DNA of 64,000 nt, from the NCBI GenBank assembly GCA_028564925.1, contig CM053030.1:374637445-374701444 (forward strand). Direction: 5' to 3'. The notes under the pieces are model-generated. The model saw nothing but the letters and a program-made list of their open reading frames with translations, searched no databases and was not told where the DNA came from. Numbering within the stretch: position 1 is the first letter of the stretch; each line of letters opens with the position of its first letter. Made by a program: the position numbers and the translations under genes. Below, in pieces: positions 33,619 through 44,982 of the stretch. The DNA is from Lithobates sylvaticus (Eukaryota; Chordata; Amphibia; Anura; Ranidae).

Positions 33619-36300
33619 ATAAAAACAAAAAGTACCAACAATCTGTATATGAAAGAACAGAAAATCATCAGCCAGATCAAAAACTATAGAACAGTTGGCT
33701 GCAGATGGAATCTATCCTAACAGGGTGTGTGGACTTGGCGTGATGGATCTATTATTTTTTAAATGTATTTATTACTCTCACATCATAAACCACACATCAA
33801 GTTATTATCAGACCTTTATATTTCATTTATTTAGAAAAAGTTCTTATGTATCCCATATACGTGTAGCCATATCATGGGTATCCTTAGCCCTAATGTGTCA
33901 TTCAGCACATTGTTTCATGAGAAAAAGAAAAGGGAGGGGGTCACGTCTGCACAGAGCTAACAGGACGCACAAAAGAACTAAGAGTCCCAGCACAATCATT
34001 CACACACATACATGATTATACTTTAAAATGGTTGACATTTTTCCCATTTGTACACATGTGTAATGTGGATAATCCGCGCTGCCCCAGCAACAATTAAATC
34101 AAATTAAATATATGAAGATATGTAAAAAAATATGAAGCTATATAAAAATATATACTCAAACTCGTGTATATGACAGGTGCTGCAACTACAAAAACTGGAA
34201 TATTCAGCTCAAAAACGTGTACAACAAGGGATTAGATGCGCAACCAAAGTGTACAGATAGATATGTAACTAAAACATCTACAAACAAATGTGTTTCAAAG
34301 TAGACAAATAAATACAAGATCTATGCAAATAAGTGTGTTTCAAAGTAGACAAATAAATGCAAAATCTATCATCAATATATAATGATGATAAAGAAAGAGA
34401 AAATGGAAACGTCCATATTATATGGCATTCATAATAATTCCATTAGGCAGACAGTCCTTCAATAGGAATGCAAATGGTTCTTTCTATGATATATTTTCAC
34501 ACCGGACAGCCAAGAAATAATAGAAATTGCCAGATGGCCGCTTACCAGATCTGTAGGATCTTTATTACGGAGATCATATAGGCACATATAGGAGCGGCCA
34601 TTCAGGGTGGGTGAGTGATTAATTCACATATCCGTCTGAATCCTCCCCTCCACCGGCAAATTCAAATGCTGTAATGTACTCCATGGAGTCCCATATCCAA
34701 AAGGATGCACTCGTGGGGTGTGTTATAAAAAGAAGAGAGAGGGCTTCATAGTGCAATAAGTTTAAAAGATTCCTTTATTCCATATCCTAGGTAGCACTGG
34801 CAGACAATTCAAACGAAAAGGCAGCTGCGGCGTAACCCAGCCCAGCTTATGTGTGGTGACGGTAGTTCCTAAGGGTCCACCCGACAAAGCGTTTCTCCGT
34901 ACTAGGCATCGACAGGGAAAGGAAGTTTTCCATTGTGGATCCCTGTCCACTTTAACCATTTATCTAGGTGCTCAGTATAGGCGGAGCCGCACCTTCGGTT
35001 CATATATTTTCTAGCGCTCTTCTTGCGCTGGTCGTTTTTTTTAGGGTCTCTTACCCTTCGATCCCTTACCTAATTTAATGCCCATGATCCCAGTCTTTTT
35101 CTCTTTTCTACTTGTGCATATACCCTCCTGCATCTATAAAGCAGATGTGTGCTTCATATAACCTGTTAACAGCACTATTCTTCCCTTTCTTATCTATAAC
35201 ACTCTGATGGACAGTAGACAGTGACGACATAACATATAACTACCAATCTTTACCGTTCGATTAAGAGGGCTTAAAATAGGTACCCTTTGTCCCGAAAATG
35301 CCTTACCGATCAAGGAAGTCTGATGACTCAAATGTAAGCAAAGGGCCACCTGTGAATTCCCTCCTAGGCAAAGCTCGTAAACCATTCTGGATATTTTATA
35401 GATGGGCAACTCCTATCCTCATATTAATTAGTGGTTTTGAATTATGAATAACTACTGCAGTAGGGAACAGACACAAAATATACACTCAGCATCTTTCCAA
35501 AATAACTTTCTCTTTTTATTTTATGCATCTGAAGGTTTTTATACACATGATTACGTAGATATCACATTAATATTACATTGTACTTTTATGGTAACAAGGG
35601 GCGTAACATAGGCAGGCTAATTCTAATCAGGACTCAAAAGAAAGCAAACATGTAATGAAAAAAATATTAGTGTGGTGTGCACAGTGAGTGCAGTGTGCAA
35701 TGCATACAAAATAGAAAAAAGGGAAGGGGATTGACACAATCAGGAGCTGCAGATAGCTGCTCACCCCAGGTTTGGATAGAAAAGAAAAGAAAAGAGATTC
35801 TCCCTTTGTGGTGGGGTTTTTAGGCAGCAACAAACCTCTGGTAGAAAATGTCAGACGAGTGTGTTAAGTGAGAGACCAAGTCCATCCAAATCAATTTGCA
35901 ATGTTTATTCAAAATTTAAAAGAATAGGATGACACATAAAAAAAGGAGTGTAAAACACAAGCCCATACAGAATAAAAATACGAATACAGTACACAAAATA
36001 AAATAAAACCAACAAATAACACCTAGCACCACAACTGATATAGTCAGAAGGGGTGATTGTATAGGGTGTGACAAAAACACTGACGCGTTTCGACCTGTTG
36101 TCTGTGTCGGTCTTCCTCAGAGCATTTTTGTCTGCTGGAATAAAAAGACATTGTAACAGCAACTACTCAGTTATGTGTTTCTGTACATTTATACTCATGT
36201 CCATATACATTTTTTATTATCGATATAGTTACCGGTATGGGTGTAGTGTATGGGATAATCTTCTGCATGGGTGTTTGTAAAAGTCCCGTTGTTGTTCCTG
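33619..36300. repeat. unclassified dispersed repeats, no gene
   Basis: Two blocks look repeat-like: about 34740-34980 (CCTTTATTCCATATCC, ACAAAGCGTTTCTCC) and about 35890-36140 (GTTTATTCAAAATTTAAAAG, ACGCGTTTCGACC, TCTTCCTCAGAGCA). A similar arrangement recurs at 39640-39790. The remainder is AT-rich and unrecognised. Confidence 0.4.
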
Positions 36301-38680
36301 GTGGCTACCAGTTACAAAATAGAATACAAGAATGTGCAGATCTTACAAATTTCCTTTACAAACTTAAGAAATGTAAAAAAAAACAAGTTTAAAACAAGTA
36401 AATATAATATACCTTCCTATCTATTTACTAAGGCTAGTCCCAAATGAATTAAAAATAGCTAATGTTGATTGAGAGAGTTTGGTTCTGCTTTAACTACAGT
36501 GTTGTATGTTACAGGGTTGTATTGATCTCAGATCAAGTATTCATGATGATATGTTTTTTCATGGTTAATCTGAATGGGGCTACAAATAGCAGAGCCTTGA
36601 ACTGCCTTTTTTCCCATAATCAGAAGGATGTTTTAGCACTGCTGTTTAAGTGCCACCTAATGTACCTAGGCTCTTCATGTGTTGCATTAGAGGGCAGGTT
36701 TTGATCTAAGCTTTGACAGTGTAATAAGAAGCAGTATTGGAAGGTTCTGTTTCCTGCATAATGAATGTAATTTCAACAGGCAGGTTAGAGTGCAAGCAGA
36801 AGACTACGTAATAACAAAAGGGAGGATTGCTGTCATAGTGTGCACTCTGTGAATTAAATTGCATTTCTTTTAACAGGCTTTCCAAATAGTATTGTTTGAT
36901 GTATGAACATAATAACAATAATTTAGAATCTTTGCTACATAGTTTCAAGGCTACTAATAAAGCACTTTGTAGAACTTTGATATCCAGCTGGAGAAAATTC
37001 AGCTTGTGGAACAGTAAAATTTCAATATATTACCGAAGACCAAACCAAGATGGACTTGTAGATAGATCTTTATACTCTAAACTCTTGGTCATTGAGCTCT
37101 TGGTCATAAACCAATCATTAATGAAAAGGATTAAACACATTGTGCATCTTTTAGATTTTACTGTTCTGACGGTTAGTTTGGAAAGTCAAAGTATACCTTT
37201 TTTCCTTGTTTTCAGTTTTGTATTTTGGATAACGTATAGAATAGTTATACAGGTGCAACAGGGACTGAGAGGAAATCTCTCCAAAGTGAGGGTAAATCCC
37301 CTTTAAGAAAACAGTTACTGGAATATATGTTTCCACTGGAATGTTTCTTCTCGCTTGTTAGGGTGACAATGGTAAAATTCTGGATTTCCCATCACTTACT
37401 GTTGCCAGGACAAATAAAAGGGACAAATCTCCCCAGCGGAGACACAGACAGCAATACAAACTTTACAGTGGCTTTAGCGCTTCCCCACTATCTAAAACAA
37501 AAAAGAAAGCTTTGGCTTTAAATCTACTTTAGGTAACTTGCTTCAGGCATGATATATAACTAGATAATGACTAACATCCTGAGAACTCCTGGATTTGGCC
37601 TTTGCTATTTTTGAACAGTGGAAATCAATATCATGTAAGTCAGACCTGCTTGGCATTGTGGCTTTTCAATTACTGGTGAACTTGGCCTGCCGAAGATCAG
37701 CTGGGAGAGGTGTGCCCAGACGTAATTGCTCTTCAAGCCTTGTTCCCAACTGTGAAGAAATAATTGTTCTGAACATATTGTGGCATGTGCCTGTTTAAAC
37801 CCTGGCTGAATGACATTTAGTTTGCTTTTAAAAAAAAAAAAAAAAAATGTATAAGAGTTGTGTTTTTATTTTTAAATAATATACCATTTGTACCTTTTTC
37901 ATCCTTTAGTGACTGTTGTCCAATACATATTTAGGTCAGATAGGCCTTTTCTATTCTATTTTGCAATATATAAATTTAGGATGTCAGTGCAAGTTGGACA
38001 GTTTCCTTATTCCTTTTCACTAATCAGTATAAACCATGCTAACCCGTGTAAGCTTCTGCAGCTGCCTCCTGTCTGAGAACACATGCATTTAGCAGTCCAG
38101 AGGGGTGAAGAAGTTTTAAAAAATGCTAGCACTAGCTTGGTATTGGCTGCTTGCCATCAAAATCTTCATGTCAAGAAGTCTAGCACATGATAATCTTCTT
38201 CAGCCACAATTCGTACATTAGTTTTGGGTTTAATACCGCTTTATGTTATGCCAGAGCATGTAACATACATAAAGTAGGTGTTATGTCAATTTGGCTTCAA
38301 AAGTGGAAATGCACTTTAAAATGGTTGCAGTATTGAATTTCAAAATAATGCCTTAGATATAACTGATATTATGACAGGAGTATGAGCTACTTTTTATAAA
38401 ATGTTCTGTCATAACGGTTAATGTTAAAAAAAAAAAAAAACACAGCTGTTAAATGTTAAAAAAGATATATTAACAAAGAAAACAACACAGTACCTCCAAA
38501 TACAGAAAATTAAAAACTTAAAGTGCATAAGGGTGGGGGTGGATGTGAAATAACTATAGCCCTACATAGGTACCATCCCAAAGATAGAGTATAAATCAAG
38601 AGTAATGATAGAATGGGGTGGGACTTTGTGTGTATCTTTGTAGGGTCTAAACAAGAGTATATACCACTTTAAAAGAAACG
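36301..38680. other. no recognisable gene
   Basis: AT-rich unique-looking sequence. The longest frame (36896-37306, +) lacks a domain. Candidate splice-site pairs (for example around 37617-37636) enclose nothing that matches LARS2. An A-run lies at 37830-37847. Confidence 0.5.
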
Positions 38681-38683
38681 TAT

Positions 38684-39631
38684 TTAACTGCTTCAGCCCT
38701 GGAAGATTTTACCCCCTTCCTGACCAGAGCACTTTTTTGCTTTAACTGACAATTGCGCGGTCATGTCACGTTGCACCAAAACAAAATTGGCCTTCTTTTC
38801 TTTCCCACAAATAGAGCTTTCTTTTGGTTGTATTTGATCACCTCTGCGGTTCTTATTTTTTGCGCTATAAACAAAAAAATAGTGACAATTTTGAAAAAAA
38901 AAAAAGCTATCTTTTTTACTTTTCGCTATAATAAATATCCCCCAAAAATATTAAAAATATATAAAAAAAAACACATTTTTTTCCTCAGTTTAGGCCGATA
39001 TGTATTCTTCTATATATTTTTGGTAAAACAAATCGCAATAAGCGTATATTGATTGGTTTGCGCAAAAGTTTTATAGTTTTATGGCATTTTTATTATTATT
39101 TTTTTATTAGCAATGGCGGCGATCTGCGATTTTTATCGTGACTGCGACATTATGGCGGACACATCGGACACTTTTGACACTATTTTGGGACCATTGTCAT
39201 TTATATAGCGATCAGTGCTATAAAAATGCACTGATTACTGTGTAAATGACACTGGCAGGGAAGGGGTTAAACACTAGGGGCGATGAAGGGGTTAAGTGTG
39301 TCCTAGGGAGTGATTCTAACTGTGGGGGGGTAGGCTTCAACTCACATGACAGCGATCACTGCTCCCGATGACAGGGAGCAGTGATCTCTGTTATGTCAAA
39401 AGGCAGAATGGGGAAATGCCTTGTTTACACTTCCCCATTTTGCGGCTCCGTGACACGATCGCCGGGAGGCCGGCAGACATCGAATCCGCCGATCCCGCGG
39501 GCATGGTCACGCTGTACGTGGTGCGCGCCCGCTAGCCCCGCCAATTAAAGGAGACATGCAGGTATGCCCATTTTCCCACCGCTGCCATTGTGCCGATGTA
39601 TATCGGTGTGCAGCGGTCGGCAAGTAGTTAA
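38684..39631. mobile_element. TTAA-flanked non-autonomous element, 948 bp
   Basis: Begins TTAACTGCTTCAGCCCTGG and ends CAGCGGTCGGCAAGTAGTTAA. Shares AATAGAGCTTTCTTTTGGT, TTTGCGCTATAAAC and GTTTGCGCAAAAGTT with 41230-42223, where the order is inverted. No transposase. Confidence 0.85.
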
Positions 39632-40793
39632 ACTTTATTTTTCATATATTTAAAAGAATATGACAGTTACACAGATACAGTTACTGTTAATTGGGTTCAG
39701 GGCATGCTGATCCTGGTATGGTGGATCAAAAAAGTGTGGCCTAGGCGCTTTGCAGGAACCCCGCTTTGTCAGGGCCTTGAAATAGCACAAAAATACTAGA
39801 GGTTTTGCATTAACCTGAGATTACAATATTGACAGTTGAGTTGAGTTATAAATCGATTTTAACAAATGTTAACATTTTACATAGATATAAAAAACATATA
39901 AAAAGCATTGACATTAGGGGTTTGTGAAAATATTCACAATTAACCGTTTTAAGGTTAATACAATAATACATTTTTTAATATAAAATTACGTACAGACTAT
40001 TTGATATCCAGCGGTATCTCATAAATAAGGGGCAAGCCAAAAAAAGGCTCAGAGTCTTTGCAAATTATAAGATTACAAGATGAAAAAACATTTTACAATT
40101 GTTAATTGGTTTACCTTTAAAACTGTGAAACTTAGAAGACTTGACAACCTGGTCCAGAGGAAGAAAGGCCTGGGGAGCCCATGGGGATAACTTCCCTATG
40201 CTCACTGGGGCAGGCAGGGCAAACTTCTGAATGCATATGATAATAGCATCCATATTCATGCTGATGGTGTATTTATAAACATAAGTGTGCAGGCCAAAGA
40301 TTTTAATTAGAGGTCATACCTGATGTTATAAAGAAAATCTTGATCTAGTTACAGAGATTGGCAAGGAATGCACATATTACGGATAAAAGGAATATTGGGT
40401 AACCATTTATATATGGTGCATCAATTTATCTTTGGATCCTCAAATCTCTACAATCATGTACATATAGAGTAGTCTCAATATGATCTGAGGAGGAGAGAGG
40501 AAAAAGGAAAAGAGAGGATATTCGATTTAAAAAAATAAAGCCAGCAACCAAATAGGGAATGTTTTAAAATCCAACAAATTTATTCTTACCTGTTTCAGTT
40601 GGTAAGTCTCCGCTGGGTGTAATCATCACGAGCAGAACCTCTCTTACATTTGGACACACTCGTCATCCCACAGAGGCGTTTCCTTGCACGGAATTTCTCC
40701 ATCTAGGATTCCAATCTGGGGCAACTTCACTCAACATGGGGGGTGGGTGCTTTGGCCCATGTTGAGGGCATGTGGCCTGGTATGGTCCAGGAC
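39632..40793. other. unclassified repeat edge, then no recognisable gene
   Basis: The first 160 bp (AACTTTATTTTTCATATATT, GCGCTTTGCAGGAACCCC) resemble the 35890-36140 block. The remainder is AT-rich. Confidence 0.4.
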
Positions 40794-40822
40794 GGGGGGG
40801 GGGGGGGGGGGGGGGGGGGGGG
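40794..40822 (+). repeat. uninterrupted run of 29 G
   Basis: A pure G run flanked by GGTCCAGGAC and CGAAAAGGG. It creates poly-Gly open frames that are not genes. The exact count is likely unreliable in any assembly. Confidence 0.95.
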
Positions 40823-41229
40823 CGAAAAGGGTCTGGTATGGATCTTGGGGGGGAACCTCACACAAAATTTTGGCAGGGTTCCCCTTCAAGATTCTCAGCA
40901 CACAAGTCGCACCGCAAGTTGGATCATCTTGATCCGACTTCTAGTGAGACTTCTATTCAAATCGGTGGGCTCCCATAGGGAACCATTGATTTTGAATAGA
41001 GAAAGAGAAATGCGGGACGGAGCAAAACGCTGTGTATACAACGTTAAGCCCCGTTAAATTTCGTTTAACACCTTATACCGGTGTCTGGTGTTTTTACAGC
41101 TCTAGCGCTAGAGCCTCAGAACGCACTGGTCCTGTTTTTTTTTTTTGGTGCTTAAAAACGCCTATGCCACTTACAGCTCAAAAACGCCATGGTAAGCATG
41201 AGGCCATAGGCTAACATGGAGAGGCGTTT

Positions 41230-42223
41230 TTAACCGCTTCCCGACCGCCCACTGTATATTTACGTCCTCAGAAGGGCACGGCTAGGCAAAAGGACGTACG
41301 GGTACGTCCCCTTTAATTGCCTAGCCGTGGGGTCGTGCGCGTGCCGCCGGCGACACGCTCGCGACCCGGTTGGGAGCTCCGTGACCACGGCCGCGGGACC
41401 AGCGGACCCGATCGCCGCTGGTGTCCCGCGATCGGGTCACAGAGAGGAAGAACGGGGAGAGGTCTATGTAAACAAACCTCTCCCCGCGCTTCCTACACTG
41501 ACTGTCAGTGATCTGCTGTTCCCTGTCATCGGGAACAGCCGATCAGTGACAACAGAGGTCAGCCACGCCCCCCTACTGTAAAAAAACACACAACACGTCA
41601 CACTAACTCCTCCTCGCCCCCTAGTGGTTAACCCCTTCACTACAACTGTCATTTACATAGGAATCAGTGCTATTTAAATAGCACTGATTTCTGTATAAAT
41701 GACAAATGTCCCCAAAAATGTGTCAAAAATGTCCGATGTGTCCACCATAATGTCGCAGTCACAATAAAAATCTACTAGTAAAAAAAAAATATTAATAAAA
41801 ATGCTATAAAACTATCCCCTATTTTGTAAACGCTATAACTTTTGCGCAAACCAATCAATAATCGCTAATTGCGATTTTTTTTACCAAAAATATGTAGAAG
41901 AATACGTATCGGCCTAAACTGAGGAAAAAAAATGTTTTTTTATGTATTTTTTTGGGGATATTTATTATAGCAAAAAGTAAAAAATATTGCATTTTTTTCA
42001 AAATTGTCGCTCTATTTTTGTTTATAGCGCAAAAAATAAAAACCGCAGGGGCGATGAAATACCACCAAAAGAAAGCTCTATTTGTGGGAAAAAAAGGACG
42101 GCAATTTTGTTTGGGAGCCACGTCGCACGACCGCGCAATTGTCAGTTAAAGCGACGCAGTGCCGAATCGCAAAAAGAGGCCTGATCCTTTGGCTGCCAAT
42201 TGGTCCGGGGCTGAAGTGGTTAA
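41230..42223. mobile_element. TTAA-flanked non-autonomous element, 994 bp
   Basis: Begins TTAACCGCTTCCCGACCGCC and ends GGTCCGGGGCTGAAGTGGTTAA, the same two end types as the 5.08 kb element at 20121-25207. The flanking sequence on both sides belongs to an older repeat (GAGGCGTTTT / GCTGCAAAAAACAC). No transposase. Confidence 0.88.
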
Positions 42224-42274
42224 GCTGCAAAAAACACTCTGTAAAAACGTCTGTGGGCATAAGGCCTTAATATA

Positions 42275-43045
42275 AATTAGTGTAAATAAAAGTCCAATGA
42301 AAAAGAGTACAAAATATGTGATAAATATCACAGCAAAGAAAGTGTCTTTCACCAGCTAATGAAAATCCTCTCCATCATACGTGAGCAACAGAACTAAAAT
42401 GCACTCACTGACATTAAAGCTGCCAGAGAAAAGCAGCATCATGCGCGTTTGTGTCAACAGGATCTTTCACTCGTGGTTAACCAGCTCCATTCTCACAATC
42501 TTCAGGGGGCGCTAGTAAGCCTGGCCTGAAGACAGGCTTATGCATGAAGCACGATGGAGCAGGAGCTACACGCTGACATCTTGCCATCCCTTCCATGCTT
42601 GGAACTGGCGGCTCTTTTTGTTAGTGCATGGTTTTATTTGTCATGACAATTGTTTTATTGGCATTTGGATGAAGCCTTTTACTTTTTTATGTGCAATCTA
42701 TTTTTTCTTATAAATATACTACACTATATGTGGTCCCCTGCTTGTGGCTCTGTGTCGTCAGTGCTTTTTTCCCCAGACAGTATCAAACAAACCTGAATGT
42801 TTCCAGTAATGAGAAGCAGTACTGCAGGGTGTCCCCATTCTGAGAATGGAGCTGGTTGACCACGATTGAAGGGTCCTGTTGACACAAGCACGCATGTTGC
42901 TGCTTTCTTCTGGCAGCTTTAATGTCGGTGAGTGCATAGTTCTATTGCTCATGGGTGGTGGAGAGGAATTTCATTAGCTGGTGGAAGACACTTTCTTTGC
43001 GGTGAGTCTTTTTTGCTTTGGACTTTTATACACACTGATTTATTT
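42275..43045. repeat. long inverted repeat, arms about 210 bp
   Basis: GTCTTTCACCAGCTAATGAAA (about 42345) and TTTCATTAGCTGGTGGAAGA (about 42970) are mirror images. So are AACCAGCTCCATTCTCA (42479) and TGAGAATGGAGCTGGTT (42840). The arms enclose a spacer of about 340 bp. It is probably a MITE with long terminal inverted repeats. Confidence 0.85.
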
Positions 43046-43113
43046 TTATTATCATTTTTGAATATTGTGAATGCTTTTTGCACATTATGAATGCTGTGTT
43101 GATGGCACATTCT

Positions 43114-43395
43114 TTAAAGGGGTTGTAAAGGCATAAGGTTTTTTCATCTTAATGAATTCTATGCCCCGGGTCGGATCTCCGTGTCTGAATGGACACACGG
43201 AGCTGTGAATCAGCTCGGGTGCCCCCATAGCAAGCTGCTTGCTGTGGGGGCACTGAACAGGAGGGAGGGGCCAGCATCACAGAAGAGGGACCCGAGAAGA
43301 GGAGGATCCAGGCTGCTCTGTGCAAATCCACTACAACAGGGAAGGCAAATATAACATGCTTTAGGAAAAAAAACAAGTCTTTACAATCACTTTAA
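43114..43395. mobile_element. T2/Kolobok-like MITE, second copy
   Basis: TTAAAGGGGTTGTAAAGGCA at the left and TCTTTACAATCACTTTAA at the right, with TTAA on both sides. The inner part (GGATCCAGGCTGCTCTGTGC) matches the copy at 11977-12412. Confidence 0.82.
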
Positions 43396-44460
43396 GTTTG
43401 TAATATTCTATATTTTCTTTGTTGGTTTGTTTGGGTACTGTATATTTACCCTTTTGCAAGCTGCCCATTTCTTTAGCGTTGACCCCCTTTTTATGTTAAA
43501 AAATTATATTAAAAATGCATCTGGAGACCAAGAAAGGGCTTGAAAATGCTGATAGAGTTTTCTCCCCTCACATCTTTGGAAGTAGCGTTGTAAGTTTAGA
43601 TGTTAGTATGATTAATATTACTGTAATTATTTCTTTACTCAGAATTAGGTTTGTATTCTAGTTGTAGTTTTTGGTAGATGTGTCATTGCTGCCATAGATG
43701 GTGATACAGACTGAGCCCACTTGATGGAGTTGCAAAGTCCCATGCAGCTTTCTTATAGCATCATTTCACAGCTCCCTTGCTCACAGGCGAGTTGACAGCA
43801 TCAGCTTCACCATCTGTTTCATTCCCCAGTCTCCACAGTTGTGTTTAAGGTGAAGCATAACTTGTGAGGTTCATGCTGATTCTTCAAACTTGTTGTCACA
43901 AGCTGGAATACCGAATGACATCAGAGTCCCTAAACACTCTTCCACTTAACAAGTGAGCTTCCCCTTCAACACTTGTTGGAATTCTATTTATAGAGCTACA
44001 GTAAATACAATTCACCATTTAGAGTATAATAGTGACAAAAGCTAGATTAATCTTTATATTCATTTAAATAATTAAAGCAGTATTAAACCCAAAAGCATAC
44101 ATTTATGATAGTGCAACCTAACAATTCTTAGCTGTGGTCGCTGTATTAGTTTTCCATTTTTAGGCTTTCTTTCTTCTATTCTGGTGATCCAGCCAGTAAG
44201 TCTGTTGTTTTTCAACAAAAAAGCTCTCTTGCCATTACAGGGATAAGACAGACCATTTAACACTGGCATGATTGCTTTAAATAATCAGTTTTTATTCATT
44301 TTTTAAAAAAAAAAAGAAAAAAAAAAGTTAGCTTTAACTGATTGGAAAGTACTAGTTGGAGTTTGGCTTCAGTTTGTTAGTATCTAAATCTGCTAGATCT
44401 TTTAACACTCCCCTCCCCCCAGATTGACAATGCTGCTGTACTTTTTAATCCAGAGTGGTG
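43396..44460. other. no recognisable gene
   Basis: AT-rich sequence with A-runs near 44305-44325. The frame at 44072-44269 (-) has no domain; its surroundings (AAAGCAGTATTAAACCCAAA) look repeat-like. Confidence 0.5.
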
Positions 44461-44466
44461 TCTGTA

Positions 44467-44844
44467 TAAGGCCCCTTTCACACTGTTGGACCGTTCAGGT
44501 CCGCCTGTCAGTTTGAACGGGCGCTCCTCTATGGAGCGACGGATGTCAGCGGTGACATGTCCGCTGACATCCGATCTGGTCCGATCGGCGAAAAGCAGAC
44601 GGATGGTCCTACGTCCGGATCCGTCGCTATCGGATCGGGAGAGATCTGATAAAAACGGACATGCTGTCCGTTTTCATACGATCTCTCCATAGAATCCAGC
44701 GGCGCTCAACAAGCCCCTCCCCAATCAGTGAGCGAGCAGAGAGGGTCCTGTCATCCGCCGGCTCAGCTGAGATCAACGGAGAGATCTCCCACTGAGCCGG
44801 CAGATTCCGTGGAAGCTGATCCGCCTCGTGTGAAAGGGGCCTAA
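44467..44844. mobile_element. TAA-flanked MITE (GGCCCCTTTCACAC ends)
   Basis: The ends GGCCCCTTTCACAC and GTGTGAAAGGGGCC form a perfect inverted repeat, flanked by TAA on both sides. The 3-bp target suggests PIF/Harbinger. The inside is rich in inverted copies of GTCCGTTTT/ACGGAC and GATCTCTCC. Confidence 0.85.
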
Positions 44845-44982
44845 AACAAGAAGTTACTGGCCAGTTCACCAGGGGAAAACATTTATTTTATATAGATGTG
44901 TTACACACAGAGTGATACATTTCAAGCATTTTTTCTTTTAATTTGGATGATTATGGCTTACAGCTAGTAAAAATCCCAAATT

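Noticed and set aside
36896-37306. 136-codon frame with possible exon character
   Set aside because: No recognisable motif, AT-rich, and no matching neighbour exons.
40684-41057. Gly-rich open frames
   Set aside because: Caused by the 29-G run; no domain.
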